Source: VRUE01 sp035707825 (GTDB lineage Bacteria; Actinomycetota; Thermoleophilia; Solirubrobacterales; 70-9). Taken from it: DNA of 9,965 nt. The notes under the pieces were generated by a model. That model saw only the letters and a list, made by a program, of their open reading frames with translations, was not told the origin of the DNA and ran no database searches. Location of the stretch: the NCBI GenBank assembly GCA_035707825.1, contig DASSTR010000076.1, positions 1 through 9,965 on the forward strand, in the 5' to 3' direction. The position numbers were made by a program, and so were the translations under genes. Below, one piece after another: positions 1-5,762 of this stretch (position 1 is the first letter of the stretch; the number at the start of each line of letters is the position of its first letter).

Positions 1-1
1 G

Positions 2-1171
2 GCGATCGGCGCCCATAACGCCGGCGACATGAGCGACGAGGAACTGAACGAGCTCGAGGGAGTCGCCAGTCCGGGCGCCGGCGCCTGCGGCGGCCAGTTC
101 ACCGCCAACACGATGGCCTGCGCCTTCGAGGCCCTGGGCATCAGCCCCGGCGGCTCGGCGATGGTGCCGGCCGAAGCCGACGAGAAGGGCACGGTCGCCG
201 AGCGGATCGGCGAGCTGGTCCTCGGCGTCCTCGCCGACGACATCACCCCGAGCAAGGTGATCACCCGCGACTCGCTGGAGAACGCGATCGCCTGCGTCTG
301 CGCCTCCGGCGGCTCGACCAACGCCGTCCTTCACCTGATCGCGCTGGCCCACGAGGTCGGCATCGAGCTGACGATGGAGGACTTCGAGCGCATCTCGCGC
401 AACACGCCGCTCTACGCCGACCTCAAGCCCGGCGGCCGCTTCGTCGCCACCGATCTCTTCGCGGCCGGCGGCGTGCCGGTGATCCTGCAGCGCCTCGCCG
501 CCAAGGGCATCCTGCACGAGGACGCCATCACGGTCACCGGCCGCACGATCGGCGAGGAAGCCGGGGCAGCGAGTGAGAAGGAGGGCCAGGAGGTCGTCCG
601 GCAGCTCGACGATCCGCTGAAGCCCGAAGGCGGCCTGGCGATCCTCAGCGGCAACCTCGCCCCCGACGGCGCGGTCGTCAAGGTCGCCGGCACCGAGCGC
701 CGCCAGCAGACCGGCCCGGCTCGGGTCTTCGAGTCCGAAGAGGAATGCTTCCGCGCCGTCAAGGACCAGCAGATCAACCCGGGCGACATCGTCGTGATCC
801 GCAACGAGGGGCCGGTCGGCGGCCCCGGGATGCGCGAGATGCTGCAGGTGACCGCGGCGATCGTGGGCGAGGGCCTGGGGGAGACCGTCGCGATGGTCAC
901 CGACGGCCGCTTCTCCGGCGCCACCCGCGGCCTGATGATCGGCCACGTCGCCCCCGAGGCGGCGAAGGGCGGCCCGATCGCGGCCCTGCGCGAGGGCGAT
1001 CGGGTGACGGTTGACATCGACGCCCGCAGCCTCTCGGTTGAGCTCAGCGACGAGGAGATCGCCTCTCGCGTCGCGGCCTACCAGTCGCCCCCATCGCCCT
1101 TCGGCCCCGGCGTGATGGCGAAGTACGCGGCGACGGTCAGCTCCGCCTCGCTGGGCGCGATCACCGGCTAG
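2..1171 (+). CDS. ilvD: Dihydroxyacid dehydratase, C-terminal part (5' end outside window)
   Basis: Dihydroxyacid dehydratase removes water from 2,3-dihydroxy-3-methylbutanoate or -pentanoate to give the 2-keto acids for valine, isoleucine and leucine synthesis in the cytoplasm. The frame is open from base 2, so 389 residues are visible. The family is usually about 555-620 residues, so roughly the first 170 or more are missing, including the first Fe-S cysteines. Visible family motifs are GAGACGGQFTANTM, which holds an Fe-S ligand cysteine, then SGGSTNAVLHL, GGPGMREML, and TDGRFSGATRG, whose serine is the likely catalytic base. The C-terminus (KYAATVSSASLGAITG) is typical and complete. The neighbour downstream is convergent, so this is the last gene of its transcript. 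A sugar-acid dehydratase of the same IlvD/Edd family is possible, but the GACGGQFTANTM and SSASxGA signatures favour IlvD. An SD-like AGGAGGG follows the stop, but no gene on this strand follows it. Confidence 0.95.
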   Translation, partial: AIGAHNAGDMSDEELNELEGVASPGAGACGGQFTANTMACAFEALGISPGGSAMVPAEADEKGTVAERIGELVLGVLADDITPSKVITRDSLENAIACVCASGGSTNAVLHLIALAHEVGIELTMEDFERISRNTPLYADLKPGGRFVATDLFAAGGVPVILQRLAAKGILHEDAITVTGRTIGEEAGAASEKEGQEVVRQLDDPLKPEGGLAILSGNLAPDGAVVKVAGTERRQQTGPARVFESEEECFRAVKDQQINPGDIVVIRNEGPVGGPGMREMLQVTAAIVGEGLGETVAMVTDGRFSGATRGLMIGHVAPEAAKGGPIAALREGDRVTVDIDARSLSVELSDEEIASRVAAYQSPPSPFGPGVMAKYAATVSSASLGAITG

Positions 1172-1183
1172 GAGGGCGTCTCC

Positions 1184-1203
1184 GAGCGCCGCGCGGGGTG
1201 CTC
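1184..1203. terminator. Hairpin between convergent genes, possible bidirectional terminator
   Basis: GAGCGCC pairs with GGTGCTC (one G-T pair, 6-base loop) between the ilvD stop and the 3' end of the convergent hydrolase gene. No T-run follows on either side, so intrinsic termination is only inferred from position and symmetry. Confidence 0.35.
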
Positions 1204-1213
1204 TGACGTGCTG

Positions 1214-2158
1214 CTATGAGGTCAGGAAATCATCCAGCAGCGCGTTGAAGCGCGATGGTCGCTCGAGTTGAGCGAGGTGGCCGGTGCGCTCGAATATCTC
1301 CAGCTTCGAACCGGGGATGCGGCGGCGGAAGCTGAGTGCTGCCTGAACCGGGATGATGCGGTCGTTGAATCCCCAGGCGATCAGGACCGGGATCGCGATC
1401 CTGGGCAGGCGGTCGCGGATGTCATGGCTGAGCGTGGCGTGCAAGGCGTCGCCGAATGCCGGGGAAGGGACCGAGCCGATCACCTGCTCGTAGAGGAGCT
1501 CCTCCCGCAGGCGGGACGGGTATCGCACGAAGGGCGCGATCATCAGTTGGCCCCAGCGCGGGCGGCGCAGCATCGCTTTCATGCGAGAGATCCCGAAGAT
1601 GGCCGCGAACGACTTCCAGGCGAGCGTGGTCGCCACTGCTCTCTGCTCGGGGCGCCAGGTGTTGACGATGCCGGCCGCGGAGACGAGAACGAGACGGTCG
1701 AAGCGCCCCGGTGCCGCGGTCACCGCCTCGGCCGCGACGAAGCCACCCAGCGAGTTGCCGACCAGCATTGGGCTGCGATCGATGCCGAGCTTCTCGCAGA
1801 AGTCATGGAGCAGGCGTCCGTAGGAGGGGATGTCGATGGGCCAGGAGGGCATCGGGCTGCGGCCGAAACCGGGCAGGTCGAGCGCAATGGCTCTATAGCG
1901 GCGCGCGAAGTGAGGCAGGTTCTCGAGCCAGGTCTGCCAGCAGCTGATCATCCCGTGCACGAAGACGATCGGCTCGCCTTCGCCGATGTCGACGTAGTTC
2001 ACTTCGGCGCCGGGCAGGTCGATGCGGCGCAGGTGCTCGCGCCAATCGACCTTCAGCCACTCCCCGTCGCTTCGGCCGTAGTCGTCGGCTGAAAAGGTCG
2101 GCTCTTCGGCAGCTGGTTCGGGCATTGTCTGCGAGCCAGGGTCTGACGCCCCGCTCAC
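1214..2158 (-). CDS. Alpha/beta-fold hydrolase, substrate unknown
   Basis: This is a single-domain alpha/beta hydrolase of 314 residues from the chosen start, normal for the family. The core begins with PIVFVHGM (oxyanion-hole HG at 68-69). The nucleophile elbow is GNSLGG with Ser136, the acid is Asp266 in AWGFNDRIIP, and the catalytic His is His294 in ERTGHLAQLERP. The triad is therefore complete. An Arg/Met-rich cap lies at about 165-235. No signal peptide is seen, so it should be cytoplasmic. I chose GTG at 2158 because it overlaps the stop of the upstream cyclo-ligase gene (GTGA), which implies translational coupling. An ATG at 2125 would give 303 residues and is a fair alternative, as the extra residues are low complexity. 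The frame also stays open upstream to 2221 inside the cyclo-ligase gene, but that part is unlikely to be translated. Motifs cannot separate an esterase, C-C hydrolase or haloperoxidase-like enzyme. Confidence 0.85.
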   Translation of the reverse strand: MSGASDPGSQTMPEPAAEEPTFSADDYGRSDGEWLKVDWREHLRRIDLPGAEVNYVDIGEGEPIVFVHGMISCWQTWLENLPHFARRYRAIALDLPGFGRSPMPSWPIDIPSYGRLLHDFCEKLGIDRSPMLVGNSLGGFVAAEAVTAAPGRFDRLVLVSAAGIVNTWRPEQRAVATTLAWKSFAAIFGISRMKAMLRRPRWGQLMIAPFVRYPSRLREELLYEQVIGSVPSPAFGDALHATLSHDIRDRLPRIAIPVLIAWGFNDRIIPVQAALSFRRRIPGSKLEIFERTGHLAQLERPSRFNALLDDFLTS

Positions 2159-2868
2159 GCGTATCCCATTCGTTCGAGGACCGGGATCTCGCGGATCTGC
2201 GGCGGCTGCAGGTGGTCCCAAAGGATCCCCCGCGGCCGCTCGTACTGCCGCTCGACATCGATCACCGCCCGCGGCGTGGCGATCAGGTCGACCGGCAGGT
2301 CGTGGGAGGTGACCATCAGGTGGTGGCGCAGGATCTGGATTGGATGCACCGTGGTCGCGACCGTGGTGTGGTCGTCGATCTTGCCGGCGTCGATCAGCAG
2401 GCCGTACTCGAGGTCGGAGTAGCCGCCTCCCTTACCGACCCGCGCCCCGCTCAGGTTGACCGCCACCGACCCGCAGAGCACGAAGTCGATCTCCGGCAGC
2501 TCGTCCAGTGCGATCACCTGGCCGTGCTTGAGGGCGCCCTTGATAGTGGCGGCCTCTTTCATCGCTTCCTTGGAGAGGGTCTTGGGGTCGAGGACGCGAA
2601 AGGGGTGCGGGTCGCGCAGCCGCGGCACCGCCATGATCACGATCTTGCCCTCCTCGAGGGCGGTGCGGCGAGCATAGGTCTGCGGCGAATCGGGGTTGGC
2701 CTTGATCACCCGGGCGCGCTTCCAGAGCCGGTGCCCGGCGAGCTTCTGCGCCGCCAGTTTGGCTCCGGCGAAGTTGGGAATCCGTCCCTCGGCGCCGGGG
2801 AAGCGGGAAACCCCCTCCCGGTCCATTGCTTTCCAGACGTCCTGGCGAACCTGATCCTTGGAGCGCAC
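2155..2868 (-). CDS. 5-formyltetrahydrofolate cyclo-ligase family protein
   Basis: The family converts 5-formyl-THF to 5,10-methenyl-THF with ATP, returning a folate storage form to one-carbon metabolism in the cytoplasm. The 237-residue protein carries the family nucleotide/folate signature GKGGGYSDLEYGLL at 145-158. Its N-terminal half (FPGAEGRIPNFAGAKLAA at 23-40, then RVIKANPDSPQ) resembles the longer MTHFSD-like branch more than the short (about 180-200 residue) bacterial YgfA type. The usual GxGxGYYDR signature reads GKGGGYSDLEY here. True cyclo-ligase activity is therefore inferred, and a related role is possible. The GTG start at 2868 is fixed by a TATCTT box six bases upstream (leaderless layout). 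The gene heads an operon with the alpha/beta hydrolase, which begins inside its stop codon, and is divergent from the L,D-transpeptidase gene. Confidence 0.82.
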   Translation of the reverse strand: MRSKDQVRQDVWKAMDREGVSRFPGAEGRIPNFAGAKLAAQKLAGHRLWKRARVIKANPDSPQTYARRTALEEGKIVIMAVPRLRDPHPFRVLDPKTLSKEAMKEAATIKGALKHGQVIALDELPEIDFVLCGSVAVNLSGARVGKGGGYSDLEYGLLIDAGKIDDHTTVATTVHPIQILRHHLMVTSHDLPVDLIATPRAVIDVERQYERPRGILWDHLQPPQIREIPVLERMGYA

Positions 2869-2874
2869 GAGCGA

Positions 2875-2880
2875 AAGATA
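2875..2880 (-). promoter_or_regulatory. -10 box of leaderless promoter for the cyclo-ligase gene
   Basis: On the minus strand TATCTT is followed by six bases (TCGCTC) and then the GTG start at 2868. The +1 would fall on or next to the start codon. There is no Shine-Dalgarno sequence before the GTG, and no clear -35 element was found. Confidence 0.6.
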
Positions 2881-2954
2881 TCCGCCGGCCGACCCCTTCG
2901 CGGCACCTTCGATTGCAGGGGAAGGGGCCCCTCCGGACGAATGATCGGAATGCC

Positions 2955-2960
2955 TAGACT
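2955..2960 (+). promoter_or_regulatory. -10 box for the L,D-transpeptidase gene
   Basis: TAGACT lies 29 bases upstream of the ATG at 2990, giving a leader of about 23 bases. The same hexamer lies upstream of the tRNA-Gly gene. No convincing -35 sequence is visible upstream; that stretch instead holds the GC palindrome AGGGGCCCCT at 2923-2932. Confidence 0.45.
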
Positions 2961-2968
2961 TTGCGGGA

Positions 2969-2980
2969 GGCTTCGAAGCC
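2969..2980. promoter_or_regulatory. Perfect 12-bp palindrome in the ldt leader
   Basis: GGCTTCGAAGCC is a perfect inverted repeat just after the predicted start site of the L,D-transpeptidase mRNA and before its start codon. It could be a repressor operator or a small 5' hairpin (4-bp stem, UCGA loop). Either role is inference, and chance is possible in GC-rich DNA. Confidence 0.3.
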
Positions 2981-2989
2981 CTTTATGAG

Positions 2990-4042
2990 ATGTCGATGAC
3001 AGGTATGGGACGCAAGACGACAATCGGGATCGTTGCCGGTGTACTCGTGCTGGTCGTCGGGGCGATAGGCGCCTACGCCTATGACAATTCCCAGAGCGGC
3101 AAGATCGCCGAGGGCGTCACGATCGCCGGCGTCGACGTCGGCGGCCTCGACGCCGCCCAGGCAAAGCGCGCGGTGCGCCATCAGCTGCTCACGCCACTGC
3201 GCCACTCGCTGCGTGTCGGCTACGACGGGCAGCACTGGGAATTGCCCCGCAAGAGGCTCGAGGTCCATGCCGAAATCAACCGCGCGGTCGAAGACGCACT
3301 GGACGTCAGCCATGACGGCGGCCTGCCGGCCCGTCTGATCCGCTACGTCAGCGGCGGGGAAGTCGACAAGCGGATCTCGGCCGAGGTCACCTACTCCAAG
3401 AGGGCCGTCAACCGTTTCGTGCTTCGCGTCGCCGCGGCCGTGAATCGCGAACCCCAGGACGCCACCGTGGACGCGACCGGCAACTCGGTCAGCGTGGCCC
3501 CGGCTGTGTACGGGCGCAAGCTGCGCGACAACCTGCTCACCGATCAGCTCAACGCGGCGGTCCTGAACGCCGGGGGCACCCGCACGATCGTCGCGCGCAC
3601 CCACTCGGTGAAGCCGGAAATCGTCGGCGACGAAGTCGCTTCCGCCTACCCCTCCTACCTGACCCTGGACCGCTCCACCTTCACGCTGCGCCTCTGGAAG
3701 CACCTGAAGCTGGCCAAGACCTACACGGTGGCCGTGGGCATGGAAGGCCTGGAAACGCCCGAAGGGCTCTACCACATCCAGGAAAAGGAAGAAAACCCCA
3801 CCTGGCACGTGCCCGACTCCGATTGGGCGGGCGACCTTGCCGGCCAGGTGATCCCGCCCGGTCCCTCCAATCCGATCAAGGCACGCTGGATGGGGATCTT
3901 CGAAGGCGCCGGCATCCACGGCACCGAAGAGACCTGGTCGCTGGGCCACGCCGCCAGCCACGGCTGCGTGCGGATGGCGATCCCGGACGTCGAAGAACTC
4001 TACGACCAGGTCGAAGTCGGAACCCCGATCTACATCGGCTAG
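2990..4042 (+). CDS. Membrane-anchored L,D-transpeptidase (YkuD domain)
   Basis: L,D-transpeptidases make 3-3 cross-links in peptidoglycan, or attach proteins to it, outside the membrane. The 350-residue protein starts with a short basic stretch and one hydrophobic segment (about 11-31, GIVAGVLVLVVGAIGAYAY), so it is a signal anchor with the rest outside. Next comes a PG_binding_4/VanW-like module (about 38-205) opening with the typical EGVTIAGVDVGGLD. The YkuD catalytic domain covers about 217-350 and ends in HGTEETWSLGHAASHGCVRM. Cys326 is the nucleophile, and His310 and His324 complete the site. It is therefore predicted active and of the carbapenem-sensitive type. The start is ATG 2990; ATGs at 2996 and 3005 would shorten it slightly, and none has a strong ribosome site. 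Its stop overlaps the Shine-Dalgarno of xerC, so the two are co-transcribed. Confidence 0.9.
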   Translation: MSMTGMGRKTTIGIVAGVLVLVVGAIGAYAYDNSQSGKIAEGVTIAGVDVGGLDAAQAKRAVRHQLLTPLRHSLRVGYDGQHWELPRKRLEVHAEINRAVEDALDVSHDGGLPARLIRYVSGGEVDKRISAEVTYSKRAVNRFVLRVAAAVNREPQDATVDATGNSVSVAPAVYGRKLRDNLLTDQLNAAVLNAGGTRTIVARTHSVKPEIVGDEVASAYPSYLTLDRSTFTLRLWKHLKLAKTYTVAVGMEGLETPEGLYHIQEKEENPTWHVPDSDWAGDLAGQVIPPGPSNPIKARWMGIFEGAGIHGTEETWSLGHAASHGCVRMAIPDVEELYDQVEVGTPIYIG

Positions 4043-4045
4043 GAG
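4041..4045 (+). promoter_or_regulatory. Shine-Dalgarno site of xerC overlapping the ldt stop
   Basis: AGGAG begins inside the TAG stop of the L,D-transpeptidase gene and lies six bases before the ATG at 4052. This fixes the xerC start and suggests coupled translation. It contrasts with the leaderless genes of the window, which lack such a site. Confidence 0.75.
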
Positions 4046-4051
4046 TCCCGG

Positions 4052-4939
4052 ATGAGATGGGACCAGGAGCTGAGCGCCTACGACCGCGACCTGCGCTCGC
4101 GAAACGCCGCCGAGCGGACGCGGCACGCCTACGGGATCGACCTCGGCCAGTTCGTCGAGTGGTCGTCGCAGCTGGGCCTCGAGCCCGGCGACGTCCGCCA
4201 TCGTGACGTGCGCCGCTACGGCGCCTCCCTCTCGGAGAACGGGGCGGCGCCGGCAACCGTGGCCCGCAAGCTGGCGGCTGTCCGCGGCCTCTTCGACTTC
4301 ATGGTTCGCAGCGAGCGCCTCGGCCAGAATCCCGCCGATCTCGTCTCCAGCCCGAAGCGGGAGGAGAACCTGCCGAAGGTGCTCTCCGCCGAGCAGGTGC
4401 GAACGCTGCTGGAGCGGATACCCGCTCGAACCCCGCTCGAGCTGCGAGACCGCGCGATGCTGGAGCTGGCCTACTCGTGCGGCCTGCGCTGCGAGGAGAT
4501 CGTCAACCTCAACGCCGACTCGCTCGACTTCGAGAGCGAGCAGCTGCGCGTGCTCGGGAAGGGGGGCAAGGAGCGCCTGCTGCCGGTTGGCGAGCCGGCC
4601 CAGAAGGCTCTGCGCCGCTACACCGAGCGCGCCCGGCGCGCGCTCTCCGTCGATCCCGCCGAGACGGCTCTCTTCCTCTCCAAGAACGGCCGCCGCCTCT
4701 CCAGCTCAGACGTGACCCGCCGCCTCGAGCTCTGGGTCCGCGAGGCGGCGCTCGCCGGCGGCATCTCGCCGCACTCGCTACGGCACAGCTTCGCCACCCA
4801 TCTGCTCGAGGGTGGGGCGGACCTTCGCACGATCCAGGAGCTGCTCGGCCACTCCTCGATCTCGACCACTCAGGTCTACACGCGCGTCGACGCGGCCCGC
4901 CTGCGCGATGCATATGCCGCAACACATCCGCGCGCCTGA
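4052..4939 (+). CDS. xerC: Tyrosine recombinase XerC
   Basis: XerC/XerD recombinases resolve chromosome dimers at dif sites near the terminus. The protein is 295 residues, the normal length. The N-terminal SAM-like DNA-binding domain spans about 1-90 and the catalytic domain about 105-290. The whole active-site set is visible: Arg146 (YSCGLRCEE), Lys170 (VLGKGGKERLLP), His241 and Arg244 (HSLRHSFATHLLEGG), His267 (LLGHSS), and nucleophile Tyr276 (TTQVYTRVD). I prefer XerC to XerD because FLSKNGRRLS and the ending AYAATHPRA resemble E. coli XerC, and because xerC next to a WhiG-type sigma gene is a known actinobacterial arrangement. Motifs alone do not exclude XerD. A phage-type integrase is unlikely given the chromosomal neighbours and compact size. 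It is co-transcribed with the upstream L,D-transpeptidase gene. Confidence 0.9.
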   Translation: MRWDQELSAYDRDLRSRNAAERTRHAYGIDLGQFVEWSSQLGLEPGDVRHRDVRRYGASLSENGAAPATVARKLAAVRGLFDFMVRSERLGQNPADLVSSPKREENLPKVLSAEQVRTLLERIPARTPLELRDRAMLELAYSCGLRCEEIVNLNADSLDFESEQLRVLGKGGKERLLPVGEPAQKALRRYTERARRALSVDPAETALFLSKNGRRLSSSDVTRRLELWVREAALAGGISPHSLRHSFATHLLEGGADLRTIQELLGHSSISTTQVYTRVDAARLRDAYAATHPRA

Positions 4940-4961
4940 TGGCAATCGCCCCCGGCCCCCG

Positions 4962-4967
4962 TAGAAT
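4962..4967 (+). promoter_or_regulatory. -10 box of leaderless promoter for the sigma factor gene
   Basis: TAGAAT is followed by six bases (CGAGCT) and the GTG start at 4974, with no Shine-Dalgarno site. The 34-base gap after xerC therefore holds a separate promoter. A weak TGGCAA at 4940-4945 is the only possible -35. Confidence 0.6.
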
Positions 4968-4973
4968 CGAGCT

Positions 4974-5753
4974 GTGGGTATGGAAACAGGCGTGAAAGAG
5001 GTCGAGCTGCGTGAGATGTGGCGCCGCTACAAGGACGACGGCGACCCGGCGGCGCGGGAGCGTCTCGTCGTCGCCTACTCACCGATGGTCAAGTTCGTCG
5101 CCGGCCGCCTCGGAGCCGGGCTGCCCTCCCACGTGGAGGACGCCGATCTCATCTCCTACGGCCTGATGGGCCTGATCGGGGCGATCGAGCGCTTCGAGCC
5201 CGAGCGGGGGATCAAATTCGAGACCTTCGCGATGACCCGCATCCGCGGCGCGATCATCGACGAGCTGCGCTCGCTGGACTGGGTGCCGCGCTCAGTGCGC
5301 TCGCGGGCCCGCGAAATCGAGGTCGCGCAGGCCAAACTCGAGCACGAGCTGCAGCGGGCGCCGACCGAGGGGGAGCTGGCGGCGAAGCTCGACATCACCG
5401 AGGCTGAACTGCAGAACGCCCTGCTGGAGATCGCCAACTCCTCCGTCTACGCCCTCGATGAGCTCTGGACCGTCTCGGACTCCTCCGGCGATCAGGTCTC
5501 GCTGCTCGACACGATTTCGGACCCGCGCGCCGACGACCCGCAGGAGTCGCTGGCCAGCAGCGAGGTCAAAGACCGGCTGACCGAGGCGATCTCATCGCTG
5601 CCCGAGCGCGAGCAACTGGTCGTCGCCCTTTACTACTACGAGAACCTGACGCTGCGCGAGATCGGCGAGGTGCTCGGGGTGACGGAGTCGCGGGTCTCTC
5701 AGCTTCACACCAAGGCTGTGATGCGGTTGAAGTCCGGTTTGCAACAGGTGTAG
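4974..5753 (+). CDS. whiG: FliA/WhiG-family RNA polymerase sigma factor (sigma-28 type)
   Basis: This alternative sigma factor of 259 residues directs RNA polymerase to its own promoter class: flagellar genes in motile bacteria, sporulation genes in Streptomyces. Sigma region 2 spans about 33-105 (VEDADLISYGLMGLIGAIERF, then FETFAMTRIRGAIIDELR). The family hallmark DELRSLDWVPRSVR follows at about 95-109. Region 3 lies at about 110-190 (APTEGELAAKLDITEAEL). Region 4 is at about 205-255 with the helix-turn-helix LTLREIGEVLGVTESRVSQL. GTG 4974 is chosen because a TAGAAT box sits six bases upstream; an ATG two codons later is the alternative. No anti-sigma gene (FlgM or RsiG like) and no flagellar gene is present here, so the regulon is unknown. 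The symbol rests on the neighbouring xerC; fliA would be equally defensible by sequence. Confidence 0.9.
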   Translation: MGMETGVKEVELREMWRRYKDDGDPAARERLVVAYSPMVKFVAGRLGAGLPSHVEDADLISYGLMGLIGAIERFEPERGIKFETFAMTRIRGAIIDELRSLDWVPRSVRSRAREIEVAQAKLEHELQRAPTEGELAAKLDITEAELQNALLEIANSSVYALDELWTVSDSSGDQVSLLDTISDPRADDPQESLASSEVKDRLTEAISSLPEREQLVVALYYYENLTLREIGEVLGVTESRVSQLHTKAVMRLKSGLQQV

Positions 5754-5756
5754 CTT
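5727..5756 (+). promoter_or_regulatory. Promoter of the EF-G-2 gene, -10 box includes the sigma-factor stop codon
   Basis: TTGAAG (5727-5732), an 18-base spacer and TAGCTT (5751-5756) form a recognisable -35/-10 pair. The first three bases of the -10 box are the TAG stop of the sigma factor gene. Six bases then lead to the GTG start at 5763, again a leaderless layout. Confidence 0.6.
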
Positions 5757-5762
5757 CTGCAT

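Noticed and set aside
1170..1213. Shine-Dalgarno-like AGGAGGG after the ilvD stop
   Set aside because: The next plus-strand ATG or GTG codons open frames of only a few codons, and the following gene is on the other strand.
2954..4201. Minus-strand open frame (415 codons) opposite the L,D-transpeptidase and xerC genes
   Set aside because: It is a shadow of two well-supported genes, with no recognisable domain and low-complexity composition.
4052..4939. XerC-like gene as a mobile-element integrase
   Set aside because: Length, compact N-terminal domain and chromosomal neighbours fit housekeeping XerC; no attachment repeats, excisionase or phage genes are near it.
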